The notes beneath the pieces were generated by a model. It was given only the letters and a program-made list of their open reading frames with translations. It was not told the DNA's origin and searched no databases. A program made the translations under genes and the position numbers. This document shows positions 34,389 to 43,503 of a stretch of DNA of 64,000 nucleotides, piece by piece. Origin of the DNA: Geosporobacter subterraneus DSM 17957 (GTDB lineage Bacteria; Bacillota; Clostridia; Peptostreptococcales; Thermotaleaceae); NCBI RefSeq assembly GCF_900142145.1, contig NZ_FQZV01000008.1, forward strand, positions 35,336 to 99,335, in the 5' to 3' direction. Position 1 is the first letter of the stretch. Every line of letters starts with the position of its first letter.

Positions 34389-35846
34389 TCATTTTGCCTT
34401 ATGATGGGCTTCTTCAACACATTTGATGTAGTCCTGAACAGTCACAGTAACCAGTGAAGTGAGCTCAGGAACATCCGGTACGGATGGATGAGCATCATCT
34501 ACTTTCTTTGTCTTCATGGCCTTAATTTCAGCAACAGTCTTTCCTACCATCCATTTTGCCAACTCAGCTGACTGTTCAAACCACTCTTTGCCAATCTTGG
34601 AAGCTTTAATCATTCCATAATCAGCACCCAGTTCAACCTTTGTTTTGTAGCTGGCTTTCTTATCGGAAGTTACTTTACCTTCTTTGTCAAAGTTAATTTT
34701 AGTTTGGGCGTTGTCGATAATCGTTCCTGCAACTTTGTCGTTTACATCAAAAGCTGCAGCAACTATTACAGTATCCACCTGAGCTAATGGAAGAGTCTCT
34801 TTACCATCCACTAAGCTGTAGCCTTTGGACTTAGCGATAGAGATATCAGTACCAAGACCTACCTTCTCAGCCGGAACTTGCAGCGTAATACCGTTATTAT
34901 AGGCTTCCTCTACACATGCTATGTAGTCCTGAACTGTAACTGTAACCAAAGAAGTAAGCTCCGCAATATCAGGAACTGAAGGATGAGCATCATCTACTTT
35001 CTTTGTCTTCATAGCCTTGATTTCTGCAACCGTCTTACCGATCATCCATTTTTCCAGTTCAGCTATCTGTTGATACCATTCCTTGCCGATTTTAGAAGCT
35101 TTGATCATTCCGTATTCGTCGCCTAACTCAACTTTTGTCTTGTATTCTGCTTTTACATCTGAGGTAAGCTTAAGCTCTTTGTCAAAGTTGACCTTTGTTT
35201 GAGCATTGTCTATAGTTACACTTACTACCTTGCCATCCTTGTCAAAGCCAACAGCAGCGATTACTGTATCAACTTGACCAAGGGGCAATACATCTTTGCC
35301 ATCTACTACGGCCAAATCCTTTGATTTACCAATTGAAGTAAGATGTCCTAAACCTAGCTTAACTATTTTGCCCTCTGCTACAGCAGGTACTTCTGGTACT
35401 TCTGGTACTTCTGCTACAGGCACTTCCGCTGCTGGTGCTGCTGGTGGATTTAACTTAGCGTAAGTTTTTGGTCCAAATACACCATCGGCCACAAGCCCAT
35501 TCTTGCTTTGGAAGCTCTTTACAGCAGCTAACGTTTTCGGTCCAAAAATACCATCTACTTTTAGGTTATAGCCCACATTGTTAAGCCATGTCTGTACTTG
35601 CTTAACATCTTCCCCGAAAGAGCCTAGGGTGAGCAATCTATCCTTTGAAGATGAAACAGATGGTGTAGCAGATTTTGTAGTTGTAGCAGTCGCTTTTGGT
35701 GTAGCTGCTTGTGTTGCGCCGGCAGTCGCTGTAGCTGCAGAAACTACATCAACACCAAATGGAGCTGGGCCAACTGCAAATGAAAAAAGTGAAATCAATA
35801 AAGCAGTTACCAGCAAACAGGACATTACTTTTTGGCCTTTTTTCAT
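34389..35846 (-). CDS. Secreted peptidoglycan-binding protein with two tandem ~150-residue repeats
   Basis: 485 residues. A signal sequence (residues 1-35) leads to an Ala/Thr/Lys-rich linker, then a PG_binding_1 domain at ~73-132 (LGSFGEDVKQVQTWLNNVGYNLKVDGIFGPKTLAAVKSFQSKNG). A Pro/Ala/Val linker follows. Two long repeats cover ~165-316 and ~328-481, sharing QVDTVI.A..FD, DNAQTK.NFDKE, YKTKVELG..YGMIKASKIGKEW and KTVAEIKAMKTKKVDDAHPSVPD. The repeats recall an FMN-binding-like extracellular family by the TIDNAQTK.NFD and SKIGKEW patterns, which is an inference. No catalytic motif is seen. It appears monocistronic. Confidence 0.8.
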   Translation of the reverse strand: MKKGQKVMSCLLVTALLISLFSFAVGPAPFGVDVVSAATATAGATQAATPKATATTTKSATPSVSSSKDRLLTLGSFGEDVKQVQTWLNNVGYNLKVDGIFGPKTLAAVKSFQSKNGLVADGVFGPKTYAKLNPPAAPAAEVPVAEVPEVPEVPAVAEGKIVKLGLGHLTSIGKSKDLAVVDGKDVLPLGQVDTVIAAVGFDKDGKVVSVTIDNAQTKVNFDKELKLTSDVKAEYKTKVELGDEYGMIKASKIGKEWYQQIAELEKWMIGKTVAEIKAMKTKKVDDAHPSVPDIAELTSLVTVTVQDYIACVEEAYNNGITLQVPAEKVGLGTDISIAKSKGYSLVDGKETLPLAQVDTVIVAAAFDVNDKVAGTIIDNAQTKINFDKEGKVTSDKKASYKTKVELGADYGMIKASKIGKEWFEQSAELAKWMVGKTVAEIKAMKTKKVDDAHPSVPDVPELTSLVTVTVQDYIKCVEEAHHKAK

Positions 35847-36191
35847 TCAATACCCTCCTCTACGTAATCGTATTATATTCCAAAGAAATAAAATACTTTA
35901 ACTAGATTCAATAATTAAAAAGGCAGGTGATTTCATTGACTCATATTGTTAAGATAGTATTATTATTTCTAAGAAATATTAACTATATTATAACAATATC
36001 ACCAAATATTGTACATATACTTTGGATGCAATTTTCTAATTTTTCCACAAAATATAGAACATTGAACATTTTCTGCAAATCACTGCATGTCTTTTTCATG
36101 AAATAGTCCTACTATGATGCAGGAGTTCTCCTTTTTTATGAGAACACGCTTACTGAAAACATTGGAATTTTTGATGCTTATGTAAATTTTG
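35847..36191. other. Intergenic region, no features seen
   Basis: 345 bases, very AT-rich. It contains the promoter region of the peptidoglycan-binding protein gene, but nothing else was recognised. Confidence 0.5.
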
Positions 36192-37331
36192 TTACAGTTC
36201 AGCAAGTCCTTTAAAAAGCTCCACTGCCGTCTCAATAATCTGGTCGGGGAAGTCATAATTGTTGGTATGCACATGGGGATAATTTTCTCCATTCCCTATA
36301 TAACAGATTGCCCCCTTAGTTTCCTTCAAATAGTGTCCAAAATCTTCAGAACCCCTAAATCCTATTTCCATTTCAACCAAATTAAAGCCTTTCTTCCTAC
36401 AAACATGACGGATCTTATCGGTACTTTCCTTATGGTTTGAGGTTGCAGGAAAAACATCATTATATGAAAATAATACTTTAAGACCGTATTCTTCTCCTTG
36501 TTTTCGTGCGAGGTTTTCGAGGTTTCGCTGAAGCTCATCCAGTTCATCCTCGTACTGTGCACGGATCGTCAGAAGCAACTCTCCTTTGCTGGCTGCTATG
36601 CCAAAGGCTCTTTCACCAATATTCACCTGTATCACTGTACATAATACCATTCCCCGGCTACTCTCTTTCTCAGTGTATACAGGAATGGAATTAATGACCT
36701 TGGCAATAGCATAAGCGGGATTTCTGCCAAGCTCTGGCTGACTGGCATGAGTAGGAACTCCTTCCATATATATCGTCATTCCTCTAGAAGCAAAGTTGCT
36801 GGTGCCGTCTATTACATTGACGGAGTTCAAGGTCATCCCACTCATATTGTGATATGCAAAAATCTCTTCAATGCCGCGTTCTTTGATAAAAGCTGCACAC
36901 TGTGCGGCACCATCCCCGGTTTCCTCTGCATGCTGAAATAGAAAGAAAATGTTTTTATCTGCACCATTCTGGTCAATCTCCAGTGCAAAGCCTGCAAGGG
37001 ATGCAGCATGTCCGTCATGTCCACATTTATGTGAAACGCCCGGATTATTCGACCCATAAGGTATATCTATATATTCATCCATTGGTACTGCATCGAAATC
37101 CGCACGGAATGCAATATTCTTTTTATCCTCTCCTGCATGATATATGGCATAAAACCAAAGTCCTCTGTCAACGATCTCTAAATTTGTGTATCCCTTTAAG
37201 AAGTTTATTAAGTGTTGTTTGGTCCAGGCTTCATGATTTGAGATTTCAGGATTTTGATGCAACTCATGACGCAGCTGTATGGCTAGCTCTAAATTTTCCC
37301 GTTTCAACTTATCAGCTCCTTTAACCAGCAT
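36192..37331 (-). CDS. M20-family amidohydrolase
   Basis: 379 residues. Metal-binding and catalytic motifs: NIAFRADFDAVPMDEY, SHKCGHDGHAASLAGFA, LFQHAEETGDGAAQCAAFI and the C-terminal GSEDFGHYL. These define the M20D/PepT-like amidohydrolase group (N-acyl amino acid or peptide hydrolases). The dimerisation (lid) domain lies at ~180-290. The start is ambiguous: ATG (MLVKGADK) after AAAGGGATAG, or a TTG eight codons later with AAAGGAG before it. It is a single gene. Substrate not determinable. Confidence 0.88.
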   Translation of the reverse strand: MLVKGADKLKRENLELAIQLRHELHQNPEISNHEAWTKQHLINFLKGYTNLEIVDRGLWFYAIYHAGEDKKNIAFRADFDAVPMDEYIDIPYGSNNPGVSHKCGHDGHAASLAGFALEIDQNGADKNIFFLFQHAEETGDGAAQCAAFIKERGIEEIFAYHNMSGMTLNSVNVIDGTSNFASRGMTIYMEGVPTHASQPELGRNPAYAIAKVINSIPVYTEKESSRGMVLCTVIQVNIGERAFGIAASKGELLLTIRAQYEDELDELQRNLENLARKQGEEYGLKVLFSYNDVFPATSNHKESTDKIRHVCRKKGFNLVEMEIGFRGSEDFGHYLKETKGAICYIGNGENYPHVHTNNYDFPDQIIETAVELFKGLAEL

Positions 37332-37420
37332 ATTTCTATCCCTTTACAATTTACTTTATCATTTACTTTTTCTAGATCTATTGTTTTTAGAATTTCTATT
37401 TGACTGAAAGCGATATTAAC

Positions 37421-38563
37421 CTACTCGTTAAATAAACGAAGCATGGCATCTGTTACTGCAGGATGAAATTGTTTGCCTCTTTCTGCTTTGAAAATACTCA
37501 TCACTGTTTTTATGCTCATTGCGTCTCTATAGGCTCTTTTTGAGGTCATAGCATCATATGCATCTGCAGCTTGAATAATCTGTGCTTCAATGGGAATTTT
37601 ATCACCAGACAAACCTGCCGGATAGCCAGAACCGTCATAGTGCTCATGATGCATATAGGTTAGATCTACAATTTCTTTAAAACCCTCTATTTTCTCCAGT
37701 ATTTTCTTTGCATCTAGTGGATGTCTCTTAACAATTTCATATTCATCTTTCGTTAAGCTTGATTTCTTATTGAGTATTTCAGTCGGAGTGCCTATTTTAC
37801 CAATGTCATGTAAGATTGCAGCCGTTTCAATTGTCTTGTGTCTATTTGCAGGAACATCCATAGCTCTGGCCAGCTTCAAGCTTATGTCAGAAACCCTTTT
37901 TGCATGTCCTTCCGTATATACATCCTTTACTTCTATGGCTGATACCAGTGCACTTATGATCTCTTTATTTCTTTTATTTTCACGTTCCTGATGTACTTTA
38001 AGGGAGTAAAAATTGGAGATGAGCTGAGCAAAAATCTTCAAAACCAGTCTCGAGGTCTCTGAAAACACCTTTTCGTCAAAGTTCTCAATACATATTAATC
38101 CGATTTTTAACTCATCTAACTTTATAGGTGCATATAACGATGCAAAATCCGAATAAGTTCCAAGTTTTTTAAATATATCAATCTGTTTCTCGGAAAACAA
38201 GGTGTCATCCCGTCTTTTAATACTTACTTGATAGGCATCAATCATTTGTGTAGGAGTGCTTTCAAAATCGATAAAAGCTTCATCTTTGCTGAATGTCAAT
38301 TGACTAAGGAGCTCAAAGTCGTACCCCTTGCAAAAAATAGGCTTATACGTCTCTCCTTCAAGCTCATAGAAGGAGCCCTTCTGTGCCTCTGGAATGAGAA
38401 TAAATGCAGTTTCAAAAACGCGGCTGAAAAAATCATTCTTATTCAAATTATTTGTATTTACAAAGGCATCGGCAATAATAGAAAATTTAGCGGCTAACAG
38501 TTCTTCTTGAGTAGTTAAACGTTCGCCCTGTCTATATAATTCATTATTTTTGATAGAATTCAC
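37421..38563 (-). CDS. GAF-HD-GYP signalling protein (c-di-GMP phosphodiesterase type)
   Basis: 380 residues. Residues ~35-195 are a GAF-like sensor domain. Residues ~205-370 are an HD-GYP domain with the metal pairs HDIGKIGTP, RHPLDAKKIL and HHEHYDGSGYPAGLSGDKIP. The last is the GYP-type signature, so c-di-GMP hydrolysis (or 3',3'-cGAMP) is the expected activity. The fold and residues needed for metal binding are present. Cytoplasmic, with no transmembrane segment. It is a single gene, with the second MITE copy just upstream of its promoter region. Confidence 0.9.
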   Translation of the reverse strand: MNSIKNNELYRQGERLTTQEELLAAKFSIIADAFVNTNNLNKNDFFSRVFETAFILIPEAQKGSFYELEGETYKPIFCKGYDFELLSQLTFSKDEAFIDFESTPTQMIDAYQVSIKRRDDTLFSEKQIDIFKKLGTYSDFASLYAPIKLDELKIGLICIENFDEKVFSETSRLVLKIFAQLISNFYSLKVHQERENKRNKEIISALVSAIEVKDVYTEGHAKRVSDISLKLARAMDVPANRHKTIETAAILHDIGKIGTPTEILNKKSSLTKDEYEIVKRHPLDAKKILEKIEGFKEIVDLTYMHHEHYDGSGYPAGLSGDKIPIEAQIIQAADAYDAMTSKRAYRDAMSIKTVMSIFKAERGKQFHPAVTDAMLRLFNE

Positions 38564-38662
38564 TTGGCCACATCCTCAGATTATTAAATTCTAAACCTTT
38601 CAAATGAATTTTATCAAATTTTACTAGCAAAATATATATGATAATATAAAATCTTCAAATTA

Positions 38663-38876
38663 ATTTCCAAATCATAGGCGTCAACTTAACCCATAATTTG
38701 TCATCCTGAGCGGAGTAAAACGGAGTCGAAGGATCTTTAAGCTAGATGATATATTCTGATAATCAAAAGTAATCTTGCTTATGTTCTATAAGACTCTTCG
38801 CTAACGCTCAGAATGACATGCTTCTAAGGTTTATTTGGAAATAATTGGATTGAGTTGACGCCTATGATTTCCAAAT
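38663..38876. repeat. 194-bp MITE, copy 2, with 10-bp target duplication
   Basis: The element spans 38673-38866 and is the same length as copy 1, with three differences. The flanking direct repeats are ATTTCCAAAT (38663-38672 and 38867-38876), different from the flanks of copy 1. This proves two separate insertion events. The terminal inverted repeat is again CATAGGCGTCAAC, here extended by one base. Confidence 0.88.
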
Positions 38877-38974
38877 AAACAAATCATTTGTCTCTACAGC
38901 ATAAAAGATGCAGCTATGATACAAAAAAATAAAAAACCTATCTCCTCTTAATAATAGACAGCCCCTTTTGCAGC

Positions 38975-39400
38975 GATCTAAAAGCTATCTATGGGGCTGC
39001 TACACGCAGAGAAGTTGAAGATGCCTTTGAAGTGTTGTGTGAACATTGGATGGAAAAATACCCATTAGCTGTGAGAATATGTGAGAACAATCTGGATAAG
39101 GTCTTATGCTTATATGATTTTCCTGGAGAGATTCGTCACATTATCTATACAACCAATGCTATAGAAAGCTACCACAGCTCTTTAAGGAAAGTAATCAATA
39201 TAAAGGCGGCTTTTCCTAACGATGAAGCAGTATACAAACTTTTTTACCTTCGAACAATGAATATCGTGAGCAAATGGAATCGGGCCATTCCTAATTGGTC
39301 CAAGGTATTAAATCAATTGGTCATATTATTTGGTGATAAGATCACAAAATTTCTGCCTTAAAAAAAGTTTACACACTTTACTTGACAAGGTCAATGTACC
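38975..39400 (+). mobile_element. 3' remnant of an IS256-family transposase
   Basis: From DLKAIYGAATREVEDAFEVLCEHW to the stop at 39361, the frame encodes the C-terminal ~128 residues of an IS256 (Mutator) transposase, including IYTTNAIESYHSSLRKVIN and the catalytic-Glu region. The first two thirds are missing. After the stop, GTTTACACACTTTACTTGACAAGG may be the right inverted terminal repeat. No left end is present, so the element is inactive. Confidence 0.85.
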
Positions 39401-39482
39401 AGATGCTGGCTCAGATCACCCTTTGAGTGGACAGTCAGATTTTAAAAATTATCCAATCAATTCATGTTGTAGGGTATAATTA

Positions 39483-39510
39483 AAGTCACAAGGCTTTGGC
39501 CTTGTGACTT
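39483..39510 (-). terminator. Terminator of the DUF362 gene
   Basis: A 12-bp stem AAGTCACAAGGC/GCCTTGTGACTT with a TTTG loop. Confidence 0.75.
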
Positions 39511-39552
39511 ATTGAAAATAATAGGGAGAAAACCGCAGTCCTAACGTTAATC

Positions 39553-40575
39553 TTACTTGACTTCTACCAGCTGATACTGCACGGAGCCTAATCCGATTTT
39601 TTCAGCATGTTGAAGGGAAGCTCTTCCTTTTTCAAACAGCAACTTCTTGCTATTTCTCTGTACTAAATCTAAACAGGCAGTGTCTAAGGCAACTGGATCT
39701 TTAGACGCAAGAATACCAATATTTTCTGCAATTGGTTCCATTGCTTTTCCCATACAATCGCAATCCTTAGTAATGTTGTGTACAAAGGTAATATAGATAA
39801 TATCTTTGTCTTTTGATGCCCCATAAGCATATTCTGAAAGCTTCTCCAGAAAATTTGAACCTCCCCAGGTGTTTCTTATTGCCCCTTTAGGACAGACTGC
39901 AATACAACCGGCACAGCCAACACATTTGGATTCGTCAATCACAGCGGTATCGGTTCTGTATATGGCATCAAAGTCACATTTGCTTACACAAAGATCACAA
40001 CCAATACATTTTTCAGCCGCAACGATAGGGGCTATTCCAGAGTGCTGTTCTAGCTTTCCTCCTCGAGCAGCAAAACCCATACTAAGCTGTTTGAGGGCTC
40101 CGCCGAATCCTGCCTCGATATGTCCTTTAAAATGACTCATAACAATAAATTGCTTGTATTTTCCAAAACCCTTCCCTATTTTGCATTTCTTTATGTATTC
40201 TTTGTTTATTTCAATCTCGTCGTAATCTGTACCCAATTCCCCGTCTGCGATTATAATAGGGATTTGTGTAAAGCCATGTTTCTTTGCTGTTTGAATATGA
40301 TTATCTGAAGTCGTCCTTGATCCCCTATACAATACATTTGTTTCAATATAGGAGGGTGATACCCCTATTTCCTTCAAATAGTTAATTATTGCATCATAGC
40401 ATTTCGCAGGAATGAAGGTGGTGTTACCCTTTTCCCCAAAGTGAACCTTTATAGGTACCTCCTGCTCGAATTGATGTCCAGTTTCTGTCATGATTGTTTT
40501 TAATAGTTTTAGAGCATCCTTTCCTAATTGATCATAATCTACCCCTGAATTTCTAATGCAATACACTTTGCTCAT
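39553..40575 (-). CDS. DUF362 protein with two 4Fe-4S ferredoxin motifs
   Basis: 340 residues. A DUF362 domain surrounds a dicluster ferredoxin insert at ~190-240: CIGCDLCVSKCDFDAI and CVGCAGCIAVCPKGAI, each with four cysteines. N-terminal KVHFGEKGNTTFIPAKCYDAIINYL and the C-terminal SKDPVALDTACLDLVQ are typical of this family. It is widespread in anaerobes, with no proven reaction. It stands alone, between a terminator and a spacer holding IS fragments. Confidence 0.9.
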   Translation of the reverse strand: MSKVYCIRNSGVDYDQLGKDALKLLKTIMTETGHQFEQEVPIKVHFGEKGNTTFIPAKCYDAIINYLKEIGVSPSYIETNVLYRGSRTTSDNHIQTAKKHGFTQIPIIIADGELGTDYDEIEINKEYIKKCKIGKGFGKYKQFIVMSHFKGHIEAGFGGALKQLSMGFAARGGKLEQHSGIAPIVAAEKCIGCDLCVSKCDFDAIYRTDTAVIDESKCVGCAGCIAVCPKGAIRNTWGGSNFLEKLSEYAYGASKDKDIIYITFVHNITKDCDCMGKAMEPIAENIGILASKDPVALDTACLDLVQRNSKKLLFEKGRASLQHAEKIGLGSVQYQLVEVK

Positions 40576-40712
40576 TATATCTCTCCTTCATATTAGTGTC
40601 ATATTCAAAGTTTTTTTCACTTATTTCCCATTTATTTATGAAGATAAACATATAAGCTGATGCCATCTTTTTTAATATTATAGTTTTTAAAAGGTGTTTC
40701 TTTTATATTAGG

Positions 40713-40934
40713 ACAACCCGAAAGGGTGATGCAATTAACCCTGTGTTGAGAAACTACTATCATAAAAAATGTGAAAACAAGAAGAAAAAAGTGGCTCTTG
40801 TAGCCGTTATGCACAAGCTTCTCCATTATATCTTCGCGGTTCTCCGTGATGAAAAGCCATTTGTATTTAAGAGCCCCGAATATCATCAAACATGGAGAAA
40901 AGACAAAAACTCACATCGAAGCATCGCTGCCTAG
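40713..40934 (+). mobile_element. IS110-family transposase 3' remnant
   Basis: The frame NPVLRNYYHKKCENKKKKVALVAVMHKLLHYIFAVLRDEKPF is the C-terminal part of an IS110/IS116/IS902 transposase. The catalytic RuvC-like half is absent. No flanking inverted repeat can be recognised (IS110 usually has none). The spacer to the SEC-C gene (40935-41245) holds nothing else clear. Confidence 0.75.
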
Positions 40935-41245
40935 GTAGATAAAACTCAACTTTTTTGAGAAGCCGTTGTTCGGATTTTACCAATGGTTAGCTTTGCTGTA
41001 CCCTTTTTAGAAAAACTACTTTACATTCCTTCATCATTTATATAAAATAGGCGAGACCATTTATGTTCTATCAAAAAGGAAAGACGCGAAAGCATCCTCT
41101 CACGTTAAAACATATTTCACCTATAATCCTGCAATTCCGCTATTTATCAGGTGTTCAGCCGTTGCAACAGGGCTATGGATTTACATGCCTTGATGATACA
41201 AAAAAGATGCCTCATGAGGATGGTATCCCCTTGGCAGCACTGTCT

Positions 41246-42478
41246 TCATTTTCCACAGCACTTCTTATATTTCTTTCTGCTGCCGCAAGGGCAGGGATCA
41301 TTTCGGCCGACCTTGGTGCGGGTTTGCTGATCAATTACTTTCGAATTTTGCTGACTTATCTTAAAAGGTTCACCAGGCAAAAGTTTTAAGAATTTCCTTT
41401 CCTCCTGGAACAACTCATTGGGAGTATGTGCCTTTAATACCCACTGGCGGGTATTATTATATAATTCCATTATTCTTGCTGTTAACTGCTGTACAAATTC
41501 AAACGACGGAAACTCCATCCAGCTCAGCAGGTATTGAATAATCAGCGTCGGTTTTGAATCCGCATTGATCATATTGGTTATCTGCAATGCAATTTCGTTT
41601 GTTTCCTGATCAGATAGCCTGTAATGCTTTAAAAGGAAACTGATAAAGCTGTTCATCTCCGGTGTTTTGTCAACATAACCCGGATCACCGGCTTTTAACA
41701 GCTGCTTTTTTGTAAAAGGGTAATACTCAACATCCGGTCTCATTCTATGTTCTTCAACAATTTTCTTTGCATCGAAAACTCTTTCATCCTGATATCCATA
41801 TGACGTGTAACGGGCCTGTCCATAGAAATCACAGGCAAAGGACATTACATTCATAAATTCCAGAATGTCAACCTCCTGCCCTGTAAGCCCACTGATCTTC
41901 TCCTTAACAGTCCATGGGTCCATGACACCATAGTAATAAAGCAATCCATGGGTTAAGCGTATCCACTCGGTATTTCGCTGTACAATGTTTTCCAACTCAT
42001 TACTATCTATCTGGGAGAAAATGTTTATCAGTTCATTCGGCATAAACAATATCTTTTGATCGTCATATAATCCAGGGAAAATGATACTAAATTCCATGAA
42101 TGCTTCCGCACTCGAAACAGAAATACCCACATCGGGTATAACTCCCGAATTCTTAATGATTACTTTGATAAAGTTATACCTGCTTTGATCCAATGTATAA
42201 ATGACCTTCTTAAACTTCAAAGGAACCAATTTAGCAAGTTCCGATGCCAGCTCTGCCTTTTTGAGAGAGCTTAAATTTCTGAAATCATAGTTTTTGCGGA
42301 TTGTATCCATTTCAGCTTTTGTCAAACCGTTAATAGCATCAAAAAGGCTGCATGGAATATCGACCTTCTTCCAAAGCCTCTTCTCTCTGTTTTTCTGCAG
42401 TTGTTGGCTAAAGGCCTTTGCATTTTCTAGCGCTCTTATTAGAGCCGCTTCTGTTATCTTATCATTTTTTTCATCCAT
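41246..42478 (-). CDS. SEC-C motif protein of unknown function
   Basis: 410 residues. The C-terminal ~25 residues are a SEC-C zinc-binding motif (GRNDPCPCGSRKKYKKCCG), the same CPCGS..KKCC arrangement as at the end of SecA. The body is alpha-helical, with no recognised enzymatic motif. The start MDEKNDK was chosen because AGAGGG lies about 8 bases upstream. It lies in the island with type III R-M genes, downstream of the recombinase/KilA-N remnants. SEC-C proteins often occur beside defence genes, but the link here is inferred. Not recognised beyond the motif. Confidence 0.75.
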   Translation of the reverse strand: MDEKNDKITEAALIRALENAKAFSQQLQKNREKRLWKKVDIPCSLFDAINGLTKAEMDTIRKNYDFRNLSSLKKAELASELAKLVPLKFKKVIYTLDQSRYNFIKVIIKNSGVIPDVGISVSSAEAFMEFSIIFPGLYDDQKILFMPNELINIFSQIDSNELENIVQRNTEWIRLTHGLLYYYGVMDPWTVKEKISGLTGQEVDILEFMNVMSFACDFYGQARYTSYGYQDERVFDAKKIVEEHRMRPDVEYYPFTKKQLLKAGDPGYVDKTPEMNSFISFLLKHYRLSDQETNEIALQITNMINADSKPTLIIQYLLSWMEFPSFEFVQQLTARIMELYNNTRQWVLKAHTPNELFQEERKFLKLLPGEPFKISQQNSKVIDQQTRTKVGRNDPCPCGSRKKYKKCCGK

Positions 42479-42550
42479 CAGGGTTCCCTCTTTCAAAATG
42501 GCAGTTCTTCACAATTTCCACCATCTATATTTTGTTTTTCAAATTCAATT

Positions 42551-42907
42551 TCAAAAAGCTAGTTGATTCAATAATTGAAGCCTTTCTGCTTGAGGTCTGC
42601 CTTGCTCAATCAAAATGGCATTATAGCTTTCCATATTCGCTAAAACTAACAGTTGGTTCAATGGGGCATAATCTCTGATATTTTCGCTTTTATCAAGATT
42701 TTCGTCACGCCACTGTTTAGCCGTTATTCCAAATAGAGCGACATTCAGCACCTCTGCTTCACTGGCATAGGTTATGGAAATTTGATATGGAGTCGATTCC
42801 GGTCTAAACCTATCGAATTCGATAGCTTTAAAGTCTGGATTACGTAATTGTTCCCAGAGTCCTAAAAATTCAATGGTATCTTTTCCCCGCATCCAGCTGG
42901 TTATCAA
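42551..42907 (-). pseudogene. KilA-N protein remnant, internally deleted (copy A)
   Basis: 118 residues: ITSWMRGKDTIEFLGLWEQLRNPDFKAIEFDRFRP is the KilA-N start, then the frame jumps to a C-terminal region STPYQISITYASEAEVLNVALFGITAKQWRDEN. The DNA-binding core in between (about 70-80 residues) is missing. The first codons lie exactly at the end of the serine recombinase remnant. A second, complementary remnant is at 55982-56338. Confidence 0.8.
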
Positions 42908-43048
42908 ATTCCGACAATTTGCAGTCTGCGGTTTTCAGAAACTTCTTCATGTCCTCGATTCTTCTCTGGAAGCTGTCTTGTCTGGCTTGCTGCTCGGTAT
43001 ACTGCGTTTTAATCTTCTGAAGCTCTTTCAGCTCGGCGGAGATTTTGG
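42803..43048. repeat. 246-bp direct repeat, left copy
   Basis: Nearly identical to 56234-56479, with about seven single-base differences (for example GGATTACGTAATT versus GGATTACATAATT). It spans the 3' end of the serine recombinase remnant and the start of the KilA-N remnant, i.e. the same chimeric junction in both copies. The two copies bracket about 13.2 kb including the type III R-M operon. Confidence 0.9.
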
Positions 43049-43345
43049 CATAGTGCTCGTCAAAGTCCGTATTATCTGACCCGCGTCTTGCATTTTCTTC
43101 TATGAAGCCTATCATCTCTTTTTTTTTAATCCGAGATCCTCTCCTCAATTTTTGATATTTCCATCTGCTTGGCCCGGTTGCCCATCACCAGCTGAATATT
43201 AGACTGGAACTTGTCCACAAAATCTCCCTTATCCCGTATGAGGGAATTGAAAGCATCCATATGCCTCTATGTAAAACTTCTTCATCGATGGTAGGGGAAT
43301 CCACAGACACTTGGCCATAATGAATCTCCAGGCCCAGGAGCTTAT
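42895..43345 (-). pseudogene. Large serine recombinase, 3' remnant with frameshifts
   Basis: Several frames join to the C-terminus of a TnpX/phage-type large serine recombinase: SPTIDEEVLHRGI, MDAFNSLIRDKGDFVDKFQSNIQLVMGNRAKQMEISKIEERISD, then EMIGFIEENARRGSDNTDFDEHYAKISAELKEL and TADCKLSEFDN. At least two frameshifts or stops occur (near 43265 and near 43135). The catalytic N-terminus is absent. The remaining coiled-coil part of the family ends at the junction to KilA-N DNA. It was probably the integrase of the lost mobile element. Confidence 0.75.
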
Positions 43346-43348
43346 CAG

Positions 43349-43489
43349 CTATGATATGTCTTCAAAGCCGGAATTGGTATATTTTCCTACTGCTTCGCCT
43401 ATATTAGTGCAAACTGGGCAATTCTCTTTGGTGTGAACTAAATCCTGCGAATAGCATCCGCAACTGCACGCATTATTGTTTTTTATCAT
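43349..43489 (-). CDS. Small Cys-rich protein, CopZ zinc-domain-like
   Basis: 46 residues starting MIKNNNACSCGCYSQDLVHTKENCPVC. The CSCGC...CPVC arrangement resembles the N-terminal zinc-binding domain of the CopZ-like proteins, such as the one at 63216-63707 (CCCGG...CPIC). It ends soon after (GEAVGKYTNSGFEDIS), so it may be a truncated copy of such a protein. GAGGGATG before ATG supports a start here; a longer frame overlaps the neighbouring gene. Confidence 0.4.
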   Translation of the reverse strand: MIKNNNACSCGCYSQDLVHTKENCPVCTNIGEAVGKYTNSGFEDIS

Positions 43490-43503
43490 GGTTGCATCCC
43501 TCG

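Noticed and set aside
40632..40889. An 85-residue minus-strand frame opposite the IS110 remnant
   Set aside because: It is the antisense of recognisable IS110 transposase sequence, so a shadow.
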